From Massilia sp. Root418 (GTDB taxonomy: Bacteria > Pseudomonadota > Gammaproteobacteria > Burkholderiales > Burkholderiaceae_D): DNA of 64,000 nt. The position numbers and the translations under genes are program-made. Under the pieces are notes generated by a model that had not been told where the DNA came from, made no database searches, and was given only the letters and a program-made list of their open reading frames with translations. Where the stretch lies: NCBI RefSeq assembly GCF_001425265.1, contig NZ_LMEC01000021.1, positions 310,001 to 374,000 on the forward strand, given 5' to 3'. Of the stretch, positions 17,559 to 26,472 are shown in pieces (position 1 is the stretch's first letter; every line of letters starts with the position of its first letter).

Positions 17559-19814
17559 ATGATGACAAAAACTAAGTACGCGTCCCGTACGCTGATCGCC
17601 CTCGCGGTCGCCGGCGCCTTCCCGCTGCACAGCGCGATGGCCCAGGAAGCGGCCCAGGCCGAAGCCAAGCCACAGTCCGGCCAGCTCGAAACGGTGATCG
17701 TGACGGCGGCGCGCCGCTCGGAGAACATCAAGGATGTGCCGATGGCCATCTCCACCATGAAAGGCGAAAAGCTGGACGTGCTGACCGCCGGCGGCGACGA
17801 CATCCGCTTCATGTCCGGCCGTACCCCGTCGCTGAACGTGGAGTCGGACTTCGGCCGTTCCTTCCCGCGCTTCTACATCCGCGGCCTGGGCAACACCGAC
17901 TTCGACCTGAACGCATCCCAGCCCGTGGGCCTGGTGTACGACGGCGTGGTGCAGGAATCGCCGATGCTGAAAGGCTTCCCGGTCTTCGACGTGGAACAGA
18001 TCGAAGTGCTGCGCGGCCCGCAGGGCACGCTGTTCGGCCGTAACTCCCCGGCCGGCGTGATCAAGTTCGACTCGGTCAAGCCGTCCAACAAGCAGGAGGG
18101 CTACGTGTCGGCCGGCTTCGGCAAGGACGGCGTGTTCAACGCCGAAGGCGCGTTCAACATGCCTGTAAACGAGATGATCAGCGCCCGCGTGTCGCTGCAG
18201 TCGCAGTCGCGCGACGACCGCGTGCACAACCCGCGCATCACCGGCACCCAGGACTTCGAAGGCTACAAGGACAACGCGGCCCGCGTGCAGGTGGCGTTCA
18301 AGCCGAACAAGGACTTCAGCGCGCTGTTCAACATCCATCACCGCGACATGGACGGCAGCGCCACCCTGTTCCGCGCCGGCATCATCAAGAAGGGCACCAA
18401 CGACATCGTCGACGGCTTCGACTACGGCAGCTACCCGACCGACGGCTTCAACACCCAGAAGCTGAAAGTGACCGGTTCCAGCCTGACCTTGCGCTACGAC
18501 CTGCCAACGATGACGCTGCATTCCATCACCGGCTACGAGAAGGCCAAGTTCTACAGCCGTGCCGACGTGGACGGCGGCTACGGTTCCGGCGCCACCTCCG
18601 GTCCTGCCCCAGCCTTCATTCCGTTCACGTCCGAAACCGCCGACGGCCTGCCGGACCACAAGCAGATCTCGCAAGAGTTCCGCGTCGAGTCCAACACCAA
18701 GGACCGCCTGCAGTGGATCGCCGGCGTGTACTACTTCAAGGAAGACATCGTCGTCGACAGCTTCAACTTCGACACCCTGGGCGGCGGCGTGGTCAACGGC
18801 TATGCGCAGCAGACCCAGAACTCGCGTTCGTGGGCGGCCTTCGGCTCGGTGAACTACGCGCTCTCCGATGTCTGGAAAGTACGCGCCGGCGTGCGCTACA
18901 CCGACGACAAGAAGGACTTCGTGGCAGCCCGCACCCTGACGCCGTTCGGCGGCAAGAACGTCGGCCCGCTGTTCGCGCATCCGCAAGACACCAACATCAG
19001 CTGGGACCTGAGCACCAACTACGAGATCGACAAGAACACCAACGTATACGGCCGCATCGCGACCGGCTACCGCGCACCGTCGATCCAGGGCCGCGTGCTG
19101 TTCGGCGACACCATCTCGGTGGGCGACTCGGAGAAGAACCTGTCGGTGGAAGCCGGTATCAAGCAGGACTTCCTGAACAAGCGTGCGCGCCTGTCGGCAT
19201 CGGTGTTCAAGTACCGCGTGAAAGACCTGCAGCTGACCGCCGGTTCGGGCGCCGTCAACCAGAACCGCCTGGTCAACGCGGACAAGGCTGAAGGCCAGGG
19301 CTTCGAGCTCGACCTGCAAGCCATCATTTCGGACGAATGGCGCGCTACCATCGGCGGCAGCTACAACGACACCGAGATCAAGGATGCGGGCCTGTTCGTG
19401 TCCCCATGCGGCAACGGCTGCACCGTGACCAACCCGACCCAGACCGTGGGCGGCAGCCGCGTCGCGCTGATCAACGGCAATCCGCTGCCGCGTGCGCCCA
19501 AGTGGGTTGGCAACTTCACGCTGCGCTACAGCACCCCTGTGGGCAACGGCGAGTTCTATGCGTACACCGACTGGGCCTACCGCGACAAGTACAACATGTT
19601 CCTGTACGAAGCGAAGGAATACAAAGCCAAGTCCATGCTGGAAGGCGGCCTGCGCGCCGGCTACAAGTGGGCAGACGGCAAGTATGAAGTCGCCGCTTAC
19701 GGCCGCAACATCACCGGCCGCGAGCAAGTCATCGCCGCGATCGACTTCAACAACCTGACCGGCATCGTCAACGAACCGCGCACCTACGGTGTGCAGTTCA
19801 AAGCGAACTTCTGA
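17559..19814 (+). CDS. TonB-dependent outer-membrane receptor, probable nucleoside-related uptake
   Basis: 751 residues; AAGGAG is 7 bp before the first of two ATGs (17559, 17562). Signal peptide ends near SAMAQE. A plug domain follows (LETVIVTAARRSENIKDVPM, then FYIRGLGN, then VFDVEQIEVLRGPQGTLFGR), then the 22-strand barrel, ending in Phe (VQFKANF) as expected for outer-membrane assembly. It is divergent from the BMP ABC importer and carries the upstream element shared with the psuK/pnp region. These two facts suggest it imports nucleosides or nucleic-acid fragments, but substrate is inferred. A strong terminator follows. Confidence 0.9.
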   Translation: MMTKTKYASRTLIALAVAGAFPLHSAMAQEAAQAEAKPQSGQLETVIVTAARRSENIKDVPMAISTMKGEKLDVLTAGGDDIRFMSGRTPSLNVESDFGRSFPRFYIRGLGNTDFDLNASQPVGLVYDGVVQESPMLKGFPVFDVEQIEVLRGPQGTLFGRNSPAGVIKFDSVKPSNKQEGYVSAGFGKDGVFNAEGAFNMPVNEMISARVSLQSQSRDDRVHNPRITGTQDFEGYKDNAARVQVAFKPNKDFSALFNIHHRDMDGSATLFRAGIIKKGTNDIVDGFDYGSYPTDGFNTQKLKVTGSSLTLRYDLPTMTLHSITGYEKAKFYSRADVDGGYGSGATSGPAPAFIPFTSETADGLPDHKQISQEFRVESNTKDRLQWIAGVYYFKEDIVVDSFNFDTLGGGVVNGYAQQTQNSRSWAAFGSVNYALSDVWKVRAGVRYTDDKKDFVAARTLTPFGGKNVGPLFAHPQDTNISWDLSTNYEIDKNTNVYGRIATGYRAPSIQGRVLFGDTISVGDSEKNLSVEAGIKQDFLNKRARLSASVFKYRVKDLQLTAGSGAVNQNRLVNADKAEGQGFELDLQAIISDEWRATIGGSYNDTEIKDAGLFVSPCGNGCTVTNPTQTVGGSRVALINGNPLPRAPKWVGNFTLRYSTPVGNGEFYAYTDWAYRDKYNMFLYEAKEYKAKSMLEGGLRAGYKWADGKYEVAAYGRNITGREQVIAAIDFNNLTGIVNEPRTYGVQFKANF

Positions 19815-19841
19815 TAATTCGCTGATAATTCGCTGATAACG
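19811..19841 (+). repeat. Short tandem repeat over the receptor stop codon
   Basis: CTGATAATTCG occurs twice in tandem (19811-19821, 19822-19832) followed by a partial CTGATAACG (19833-19841). The first unit contains the TGA stop, and each later unit repeats a TGA. Confidence 0.7.
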
Positions 19842-19850
19842 CAGTCACCG

Positions 19851-19879
19851 AAACACCCCTCTCGCAGGGGTGTTTTTTT
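19851..19879 (+). terminator. Rho-independent terminator of the TonB receptor gene
   Basis: AACACCCCT (19852-19860), loop CTCGC, AGGGGTGTT (19866-19874), then a run of T to 19879. The stem is perfect and the U-tract is strong. It ends just at the LysR stop codon on the other strand. Confidence 0.88.
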
Positions 19880-20840
19880 ATGGCCTGTTGGCCGTGCGCA
19901 TAAAATCGACGAAGGCACGCAGCTTGCCGGGCATGTGCTTGCGATGCGGATAGTAGAGATGAAACGCATCGTCCAATCCGCTGTACCGCGTCAGTATTCG
20001 CCGCAGCCTGCCATTTGCCAGCTCTTGCTTCGCAAAGTTCTCCAGGATGAAGGCTACGCCTCGGCCCTGCATTGCTGCATCAAGGACCGAGCGCATCTCG
20101 TCAAAAACATAGCGCCCCTGGACGTCGATTTGAACCGTCTGGCCGCTATCGTCGAATTTCCAATCATACAAACGGCCGCCAGCGGAATAGCGCTGGCGGA
20201 TGCAGTTGTGCTCCAGCAGTTCATCAATCGTTTCCGGTTCTGTGCGTTCGCGGAAGTAGTCCGGGGCCGCCACCACCACTCGCTTTTGCACTGCACCCAG
20301 CTGCACGGCGACCATGTCGTTCTGCACCTTTCTCCCCATGCGTATGCCGATATCGAAACCGGTGCTGACGATATCGCTAAGTTGATTGTCCAGCGAAATT
20401 TCGACATTAATCAGCGGGTACTTTTCCAGGAACCCATCCAGATGCGGTTCGATCAAGATGCGGTACGCGACGTATGAAGAACTGACGCGCACTGTGCCGG
20501 ATGGCTGGTCGGTCGCGAGCAAGGCCCGCGACAAGGAGTCCCGGATCAGCGAGAGCGCAGGCGCCAATGCCGCGTTCAGTGAGGCGCCGGCCTCGGTCAG
20601 GCCGACACTGCGCGTGGTGCGGTTGAACAGCCGCACGTTCAATTGTGCTTCCACATTCTTGATCGTGCGGGATACCGCTGTTGGCGTGACCCCCAATTCC
20701 GCGGCGGCGCGAGCGAAGTTCAAATGCCTTGCGGCAGCCTCGAAGGTCAACAGGCCGGGGAGATGCACCGCGGGAGCGGGCGGTGCGCCTGTGCTGCCTC
20801 CAGCATTGGCTGGTTCGTCGATTATGACTAATTTGCTCAT
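19878..20840 (-). CDS. LysR-family regulator, likely of the adjacent Old Yellow Enzyme
   Basis: 320 residues. The winged helix-turn-helix (LLTFEAAARHLNFARAAAEL, then TPTAVSRTIKNVEAQLNVRL) is followed by a LysR substrate-binding domain (RVSSSYVAYRILIEPHLDGF). An N-terminal extension of about 28 residues precedes the HTH. It is divergent from the OYE-family gene with 83 bp between starts, the standard arrangement for LysR control of the neighbour. Inducer unknown. Confidence 0.88.
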   Translation of the reverse strand: MSKLVIIDEPANAGGSTGAPPAPAVHLPGLLTFEAAARHLNFARAAAELGVTPTAVSRTIKNVEAQLNVRLFNRTTRSVGLTEAGASLNAALAPALSLIRDSLSRALLATDQPSGTVRVSSSYVAYRILIEPHLDGFLEKYPLINVEISLDNQLSDIVSTGFDIGIRMGRKVQNDMVAVQLGAVQKRVVVAAPDYFRERTEPETIDELLEHNCIRQRYSAGGRLYDWKFDDSGQTVQIDVQGRYVFDEMRSVLDAAMQGRGVAFILENFAKQELANGRLRRILTRYSGLDDAFHLYYPHRKHMPGKLRAFVDFMRTANRP

Positions 20841-20859
20841 ACTCTATGTCCAGTTATGA
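20837..20859. promoter_or_regulatory. Candidate LysR-type site between lysR and OYE gene
   Basis: An inverted repeat TCATA (20837-20841) and TATGA (20855-20859) with a 13-bp AT-rich centre lies in the divergent gap. TTATGACTA also occurs twice in the same direction (20822-20830, 20854-20862), 32 bp apart. Position fits LysR sites; the match is short. Confidence 0.35.
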
Positions 20860-20923
20860 CTATTCACGTCATTATCGCCGATCTCCATACTCTGGCTATT
20901 CGACACCTTTCAAGCACAGAACA

Positions 20924-22093
20924 ATGAGCAAAATTTTTGAACCACTGACCCTGCGCGGCGTCACCCTGCGCAACCGCTTCGCCCTCAGCCCGATGTGCCA
21001 GTACACGGCAAGGGACGGCCATGCAGGCGAATACCACGCCGTCCACTATGGCCGTTTCGCGCTCGGCGGCTTCGGCCTGCTGATGGTCGAGGCGACGGCG
21101 GTCTCGCCCGAGGGGCGGATCACGCACGGCGATCTGGGCCTCTGGGATGAAGCCCACGTGCAAGGCCTGTCACGCATCGCCGCATTCGCCAAGGCCCATG
21201 GGGCAACGCCGGGAATCCAGATTGGCCATGCCGGACCTAAAGCCAGCATTCAGCGGGCCTTCGAGGGTAACGGTCCGCTGAACGAACGCGATGCGGCACG
21301 CGGCGAGCATCCTTGGGCGGTCGTGTCGCCCAGCGCGCGCCCGGTCGCTGACGGCTGGCTGGTGCCCAGTGCCCTGGACGCAAACGGGATCGCCAAGGTG
21401 CGGTCGGACTTTCTCGCTTCGGCGCGGCGCGCCCTGCAGGCAGGTTTCGACGTGCTGGAATTGCACTTTGCGCATGGCTTCCTGCTCAATGCCTTCCTGT
21501 CGCCGCTGACCAACGATCGCACCGATGAATACGGCGGCAGCTTCGAGAACCGCATCCGCCTGCCGCTGGAAATCGCCCGCGAGGTGCGTGAGGCCTGGCC
21601 GCAGGACAAGCCGCTATTCATACGCCTGTCAGCGGTCGATGGCAGCAGCAGCGGCTGGACGATAAACGACAGCGTCGCTTTCGCCGTGGTCTTGAAGGCT
21701 GCCGGCGTCGATGTCGTCGACTGCTCGTCCGGCGGCTTCGGCGTCTTCGAATACCCCAGCGGCTATGGTTTCCAGGTGCCGTTCGCAGCGCAGATCCGCC
21801 GCGAAGCGGAAATCGCCACGATGGCCGTGGGGCTGATCGTCGATCCGTGGCAGGCCGACGCCGTCGTCGCCTCCGGCCAGGCCGACCTGGTGGCGCTGGG
21901 CCATGCAGCGCTGCGCGAGCCGCACTTTCCCTTGCATGCACAACAGGTGCTGGGGGCGGCCAGCCCGGGCGCAGCCTATGCCGACTGGAACGTGCAGGCC
22001 GGCTGGTGGTTGGATCACCGCGAAAGCAAACTTCTCCAGTTGGGTCCATGGGCCCGAACGACTCGAATTGACCACCATTTAACCCAGGAGTGA
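20924..22093 (+). CDS. Old Yellow Enzyme family NADPH:flavin oxidoreductase (YqjM-like)
   Basis: 389 residues from the ATG at 20924; the frame extends upstream but those codons cover the regulatory gap. An FMN TIM barrel: LRNRFALSPMCQYTA (the active-site Cys of the thermophilic-like/YqjM class), IQIGHAGPKAS (substrate-binding His), then FAHGFLLNAFLSPLTNDRTD and EYGGSFENR. It would reduce activated C=C bonds of enones or similar electrophiles in the cytoplasm. The two NTF2-like genes follow closely (4 and 14 bp gaps), so the three are probably one operon under the divergent LysR. Confidence 0.9.
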   Translation: MSKIFEPLTLRGVTLRNRFALSPMCQYTARDGHAGEYHAVHYGRFALGGFGLLMVEATAVSPEGRITHGDLGLWDEAHVQGLSRIAAFAKAHGATPGIQIGHAGPKASIQRAFEGNGPLNERDAARGEHPWAVVSPSARPVADGWLVPSALDANGIAKVRSDFLASARRALQAGFDVLELHFAHGFLLNAFLSPLTNDRTDEYGGSFENRIRLPLEIAREVREAWPQDKPLFIRLSAVDGSSSGWTINDSVAFAVVLKAAGVDVVDCSSGGFGVFEYPSGYGFQVPFAAQIRREAEIATMAVGLIVDPWQADAVVASGQADLVALGHAALREPHFPLHAQQVLGAASPGAAYADWNVQAGWWLDHRESKLLQLGPWARTTRIDHHLTQE

Positions 22094-22097
22094 AAAC

Positions 22098-22481
22098 ATG
22101 AGCAAACCTACCTACGTGCAAGACTATCAAGCCATCGTCGAGGTGCTGAACAAGTACAACGAAGGCTGCAAACAGGCCGACAGCGGCATCATGAAGCCGG
22201 CCTTCAGCGAGCGGGCCACGATTTTTGGCGTCGACGGCGAAGGCAAACTGACCGGCGGTCCGATCCAGCTTCTGTTCGACGGCATCGACAGCGTCTTCCG
22301 CCCGTCTCCCGAAGCCCAAGGGGAGATCGTCAAAGTGGACATCGCAGGCACGGCCGCCAGCGCGCGCATCGACACCAACGACGTCTCTGGCTTCTGCTTT
22401 ACCGATTTCTTCAATCTGCTGAAAGTCGACGGCAATTGGACCGTGGTCAGCAAGATCTACCACACCCACGTCGCGCCTTGA
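22098..22481 (+). CDS. NTF2-like/lumazine-binding-like protein, cytoplasmic paralog
   Basis: 127 residues with no signal peptide. The fold pattern (VEVLNKYNEGCKQADSGIMK, then ATIFGVDGEGKL, then FTDFFNLLKVDGNWTVVSKI) fits the SnoaL/NTF2-like superfamily, lumazine-binding-2 type. Members are small cone-shaped enzymes or ligand binders. About four fifths of its residues match the next gene product, so it is one half of a tandem duplication. Co-transcription with the OYE gene suggests a shared substrate. Confidence 0.8.
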   Translation: MSKPTYVQDYQAIVEVLNKYNEGCKQADSGIMKPAFSERATIFGVDGEGKLTGGPIQLLFDGIDSVFRPSPEAQGEIVKVDIAGTAASARIDTNDVSGFCFTDFFNLLKVDGNWTVVSKIYHTHVAP

Positions 22482-22495
22482 ACAGGAGAGGCCAG

Positions 22496-22978
22496 ATGAG
22501 ACTGACCATCCTCAAGACTTTGTTGTGCGCGGCAGCCATCGCCGGCGTGGGCGCGGCGGCTCAGGCAGAAGACCGGCCGCGCAGCCAGCAAGCTGCCAAG
22601 CCTGTCTACGTGCAAGAATACCGGGCCATCGTCGAGGTACTGAACAAATACAACGAAGGCTGTAAACAGGCCAAGAGCAGCATCATGAAGCCAGCCTTCA
22701 GCGAACAGGCAACCATCTTTGGCGTTGACGCCAACGGCAAGCTGGCCGGCGGTCCGATCCAAGGGCTATTCAGCGCCATCGACAAGCCGCCGTTTCGCCC
22801 ATCGCCCGAGGCTCGGAGCGCGATCGTCAGAATTGACATCGCCGGCACGGCTGCCAGCGCACGTATTGACAGCAACGACGTCTCTGGCTTCTCCTTCACT
22901 GACTTCTTCAACCTGTTGAAGGTCGAGGGAAAATGGACCGTAGTCAGCAAGATCTACCACACCCACGCCGCGCCCTGA
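22496..22978 (+). CDS. NTF2-like protein, exported paralog
   Basis: 160 residues; CAGGAGAG precedes the ATG at 22496. It is a near copy of the preceding protein (YVQEYRAIVEVLNKYNEGCK versus YVQDYQAIVEVLNKYNEGCK) but has gained an N-terminal signal peptide (MRLTILKTLLCAAAIAGVG, cleavage after AQA) and a short linker. The pair therefore would place the same fold in the cytoplasm and the periplasm. Ligand unknown. Confidence 0.8.
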   Translation: MRLTILKTLLCAAAIAGVGAAAQAEDRPRSQQAAKPVYVQEYRAIVEVLNKYNEGCKQAKSSIMKPAFSEQATIFGVDANGKLAGGPIQGLFSAIDKPPFRPSPEARSAIVRIDIAGTAASARIDSNDVSGFSFTDFFNLLKVEGKWTVVSKIYHTHAAP

Positions 22979-23039
22979 TGTACGTGTGACGCGTAAGGCG
23001 CTACGATGTGCGGGCTTTGTTCATTTCGGGGAGCGCCGC

Positions 23040-23804
23040 ATGCAGTCTGTAGTGAGTTTATGGCCCTTGCTGGGCGTGGGTGTCATCGTGATCGGCTTCC
23101 TGCTGCGCGCGCACCCGGTGCTGGTGGTGGTGGCGGCATGCTTCACCACCGGGTTCGCGGCCATGATGCCGGGGGAGGCCTTGCTGGCGTCGCTGGGCCG
23201 GGCCTTCGTCAAGACGCGCAACCTGCCGCTGATCTACCTGCTGCCGCTGGCCGCCATCGGGCTGCTGGAGCGCTACGGCTTGCGCGAGCACGCGCAGGCC
23301 GCCATCGCGCGCGTGAAGTCGGCCACGGCGGGGCGCATCCTGATCGTCTACCTGACGGTGCGCGAGCTGTCGGCGGCGGGCGGGCTCACCAGCCTGGGCG
23401 GACATCCCAACATGGTGCGGCCGCTGGTGTCGCCCATGGCCGAAGCGGCGGCCGAACTGCGCCACCCTGGCCTGAGCGAACGCCTGCGCCAGCGCGTGCG
23501 CGCCATGGCCGCCGCCACCGACAACGTGGGCCTGTTCTTTGGCGAGGACATCTTCGTCGCCTTCGGCGCCATCGTCCTGATGCAAACCATCCTGCACGGC
23601 GAGGGCATCGAGGTGAATCCGCTGCACGTGGCCATGTGGGGCATTCCGACCGCCGTCACGGCTTATGTGATCCACGCCTGGCGCCTGCGCCGGCTGGACC
23701 GCGAGATCGAGCGCGAGCTGCTCGCCGCCGCCGGCAAGGCTGCCGCCGCGCAGCATGCCGCAGCGGGCCAGCCCGGGCCGAAGGCACCGGAGGGCCGGCC
23801 ATGA
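23040..23804 (+). CDS. 5-oxoproline transporter subunit, DUF969 family
   Basis: 254 residues from the ATG at 23040 with GGGGAG upstream. Several hydrophobic helices (LLGVGVIVIGFLLRA, LIYLLPLAAIGLLERYGL, AFGAIVLMQTIL) and conserved TSLGGHPNMVRPL and TDNVGLFFGEDIF blocks mark the DUF969 family, which is paired with DUF979 and Pcp in many genomes and named there as a 5-oxoproline transporter subunit. Its stop overlaps the DUF979 start (ATGA). Confidence 0.85.
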   Translation: MQSVVSLWPLLGVGVIVIGFLLRAHPVLVVVAACFTTGFAAMMPGEALLASLGRAFVKTRNLPLIYLLPLAAIGLLERYGLREHAQAAIARVKSATAGRILIVYLTVRELSAAGGLTSLGGHPNMVRPLVSPMAEAAAELRHPGLSERLRQRVRAMAAATDNVGLFFGEDIFVAFGAIVLMQTILHGEGIEVNPLHVAMWGIPTAVTAYVIHAWRLRRLDREIERELLAAAGKAAAAQHAAAGQPGPKAPEGRP

Positions 23805-24757
23805 TCTTCAAGCTCGACTACTTCTACATGCTGCTCGGCGCGGTGCTGGCCCTCAGCGCGGTGCTCACGCTGATGGACCGCAGCAACCCGCGCCGCCACA
23901 GCACGGCCTTGTTCTGGGCGCTGTATGCCACCGTCTACCTGGCCGGGGAAGCGCTGCCGGACGTTACGGCCGGCGCCATCATGATCGCCATGGCCCTGCT
24001 GGCCGGCTTCGGCGGCGTGCGCATGGGCGCGCCCCGCAACCTGCCAGAGGCCGAGCGCCGCAGCAGCGCCCAGCGCCTGGGCCACAAGCTGTTCGTGCCC
24101 GCGCTCATCATCCCCGCCGTCACCATGGCCTGCGCCACGCTGTTGAAAGACGTGAAGCTGGGCGGCCTGTTCCTGTTCGACCAGAAGCACCTCACGCTGT
24201 CCGCGCTGGGCTGCGCCTCGGTGATCGCGGTGGCGGTCGCCTGCATCATGCTGCGTGCCTCGCCGCTGCAGGCCGGGCGCGAGCAGCGCCGCCTGGTGGA
24301 CGCCATGGGCTGGGCCATCGTGCTGCCGCACATGCTGGCCGTGCTTGGCCTGCTGTTCACCGAGGCGGGCGTGGGCAAGGCAGTGGCCCACGTAAGCACC
24401 TCCTACATCAACATGGACTGGAAGCTGGTGGCGGTGGCCGTGTACTGCGGCGGCATGGCCCTGTTCACCATCGTCATGGGCAACGGCTTCGCCGCCTTTC
24501 CCGTCATGGCCGGTGGCGTCGGCATCCCGGTGCTGGTGAACGTCTACCACGCCAATCCCGCCCTGATGGCCGCCATCGGCATGTTCAGCGGCTACTGCGG
24601 CACGCTGATGACACCCATGGCCGCCAACTTCAACATCGTGCCCGCCGCGCTGCTCGACCTGCACGACAAGCACGCCGTGATCAAGGCCCAGATCCCCACC
24701 GCGCTGCCGCTGCTGGGGGCGAATATACTGCTGCTGTACTTCCTGATGAATTATTGA
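23801..24757 (+). CDS. 5-oxoproline transporter subunit, DUF979 family
   Basis: 318 residues, about eight to nine membrane helices. The start ATG overlaps the DUF969 stop by 4 bp. The blocks GNGFAAFPVMAGGVGIPVLV and FSGYCGTLMTPMAANFNIVP are typical of DUF979. The two membrane proteins and the downstream pyroglutamyl peptidase form one unit, which would take up or recycle pyroglutamate-containing compounds. The transport function rests on family context, not on residues visible here. Confidence 0.85.
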   Translation: MIFKLDYFYMLLGAVLALSAVLTLMDRSNPRRHSTALFWALYATVYLAGEALPDVTAGAIMIAMALLAGFGGVRMGAPRNLPEAERRSSAQRLGHKLFVPALIIPAVTMACATLLKDVKLGGLFLFDQKHLTLSALGCASVIAVAVACIMLRASPLQAGREQRRLVDAMGWAIVLPHMLAVLGLLFTEAGVGKAVAHVSTSYINMDWKLVAVAVYCGGMALFTIVMGNGFAAFPVMAGGVGIPVLVNVYHANPALMAAIGMFSGYCGTLMTPMAANFNIVPAALLDLHDKHAVIKAQIPTALPLLGANILLLYFLMNY

Positions 24758-24771
24758 TGACACCAAATCTG

Positions 24772-25419
24772 ATGAAAACCATACTGCTGACCGGCTTCGA
24801 ACCCTTCAACCGGGAGACCGTCAATCCCGCCTGGGAAACCGTGCGCGCGCTGGACGGCTGGCGCGAGGACGGCTTCCAGGTGGTGGCGCGCCAGCTGCCC
24901 TGCGTGTTTGGGGCGGCCAACGAGGTAATGGCGCAGGCCCTGGCCGAGCTCCAGCCTGCCGTGGTGATCGCGGTGGGGCAGGCGGGCGGCCGCTGCGAGC
25001 TGTCGGTCGAGCGCATCGCCATCAACATCGACGATGCGCCCATCATGGACAACCGCCAGCAGCAGCTGGTGGACGCACCCATCGTGCCCGGCGGGCCGGC
25101 TGCCTATTTCTCCACGCTGCCCATCAAGGCCATCGTGCAGGCGCTGCGGGCCGCCGGCTTGCCGGCCTCGGTATCGCAGACCGCCGGCACCTTCGTCTGC
25201 AACCACGTGTTCTACGGCCTGATGCACGCTGCCGCCGCGCGGCCGGGCGTGCAGCGCGCGGGCTTCATCCATATTCCCTACCTGCCGCAGCAAGCCGCAG
25301 CCCATCCCGGGGCGCCCAGCATGTCGCTGGCGGACATGGTGGAGGGCTTGCGCATTGCCGTGCGCACGGCGCTCGCGGTTGGCGCCGATGTCTATGCTAC
25401 CGGAGGCACTACTCATTAA
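24772..25419 (+). CDS. pcp: Pyrrolidone-carboxylate peptidase
   Basis: 215 residues from the ATG at 24772, matching the usual family length; an alternative ATG at 24757 overlaps the upstream TGA (TGATG) and would add five residues. The family start KTILLTGFEPFNRETVNPAW, the catalytic Glu region QAGGRCELSVERIAINIDDA and the catalytic Cys in GTFVCNHVFYGLMH are all present, as is the C-terminal His region (FIHIPYLPQQ). It removes N-terminal pyroglutamate from peptides in the cytoplasm. It is third in the DUF969-DUF979-pcp unit. Confidence 0.93.
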   Translation: MKTILLTGFEPFNRETVNPAWETVRALDGWREDGFQVVARQLPCVFGAANEVMAQALAELQPAVVIAVGQAGGRCELSVERIAINIDDAPIMDNRQQQLVDAPIVPGGPAAYFSTLPIKAIVQALRAAGLPASVSQTAGTFVCNHVFYGLMHAAAARPGVQRAGFIHIPYLPQQAAAHPGAPSMSLADMVEGLRIAVRTALAVGADVYATGGTTH

Positions 25420-25576
25420 CTGGCGGCAACGGCTTGCATTTTGCATTCAACTTGAACGCAACGCGGTCGTGTAAGAGTTTCCCTGATTTGCGTTTTTTTG
25501 CTCCCCCAGGACTAGAATGGTCGTTCCAATTCGTTCCCTGTGGCACGACAACTTGAAAGTCGATCAGGAGAAACTG

Positions 25577-26461
25577 ATGCATAGTCCGATCCCTATCCCC
25601 ATCCGAATCCGGCGCGGCGCCGCCGCGCTGGTCCTGCTGGCGGGCGCCGGCTGGAGCGCTCCCGGTTCCGCCTGCAGTTCCGAGCCCTACCTGGGCAGCA
25701 TGTGCATCATGGCGTGGCCGGTCAACAGCAATTTCGGCGGCGGCATGTACCAGCTTGCCGATGGCCGCACCTTGCAGGTCAACGTCTACCAGGCCTTGTA
25801 CGCGGTGATCGGCACCACCTACGGCGGCAGCAACAACGTCACCTTCCAGCTGCCCGACCTGCGCGGCCGCGCACTGATCGGCGCGGGGCAGGGCACGGGC
25901 TTGCCCGGCTATTCCTTCGGACAGTCCGGCGGCTCCCTGTCCGCCACGTTCACGGCGGCGCAGCTTCCCGCGCACGCGCACACGCTGAACAACGGCACCA
26001 CGGCGGCCAAAGCCACCGTCACGCTGGGAACTATGGCGGCCGCCACCACGTTCTCCGGGCTTGCCGCCACCACGTCGCTGGCCGGTGTCACGGGCAGCGT
26101 GTCCGGCAGCGCCCTGAGCCTCAAGGCCTACAGCGGCGCCGGTGCTGTCAGCAACGCCGGCGGCAATGCGCTGGCGACGGTGAACACGCCATCGGCCAAG
26201 CTGTATGCCGCCAGCGCGCCGGATGTGGCCATGGCGGCGGGCAGCATTGCCGGCACGGCGGCCGTGACGTTCGCGGGCACGCCCACCACCACCATCACCG
26301 GCAGCAGCGCCAGCACCACGCTGAGCGGCTTGCCCACGGTGGCGCTGTCCGGCAGCACCGACATGAACCCAGGTGGCGCGCCGCTGATCCTGCCCATGGC
26401 GCCCTTCGTGGCGATGCCGATCTATATCGCCGTGCAGGGGCTGTTCCCCACCAGGGATTAG
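25577..26461 (+). CDS. Exported phage tail-collar domain protein
   Basis: 294 residues from the ATG at 25577 (AGGAG 6 bp upstream). A signal peptide (AAALVLLAGAGWSAPGSAC) is followed by a Tail Collar domain: ALYAVIGTTYGGSNNVTFQL, PDLRGRALIGAGQ, and AAQLPAHAHTLNNG. The rest is a Thr/Ala/Gly/Ser-rich low-complexity region ending in MNPGGAPLILPMAPF. Phage tail fibre tips use this domain, but a Sec signal and no phage genes nearby indicate a domesticated exported form (microcystin-dependent-protein type). It heads a three-gene unit with the Sel1 protein and the giant exoprotein. Confidence 0.82.
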   Translation: MHSPIPIPIRIRRGAAALVLLAGAGWSAPGSACSSEPYLGSMCIMAWPVNSNFGGGMYQLADGRTLQVNVYQALYAVIGTTYGGSNNVTFQLPDLRGRALIGAGQGTGLPGYSFGQSGGSLSATFTAAQLPAHAHTLNNGTTAAKATVTLGTMAAATTFSGLAATTSLAGVTGSVSGSALSLKAYSGAGAVSNAGGNALATVNTPSAKLYAASAPDVAMAAGSIAGTAAVTFAGTPTTTITGSSASTTLSGLPTVALSGSTDMNPGGAPLILPMAPFVAMPIYIAVQGLFPTRD

Positions 26462-26472
26462 GGGCGCATGCC

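Noticed and set aside
17508..19727. A 739-codon minus-strand frame opposite the TonB receptor
   Set aside because: Composition is Val/Ala/His/Arg-rich without domains, and the sense strand encodes an unmistakable receptor.
25577..26461. Prophage remnant suggested by the tail-collar domain
   Set aside because: No other phage genes, integrase or att sites are nearby, and the protein has a Sec signal peptide.
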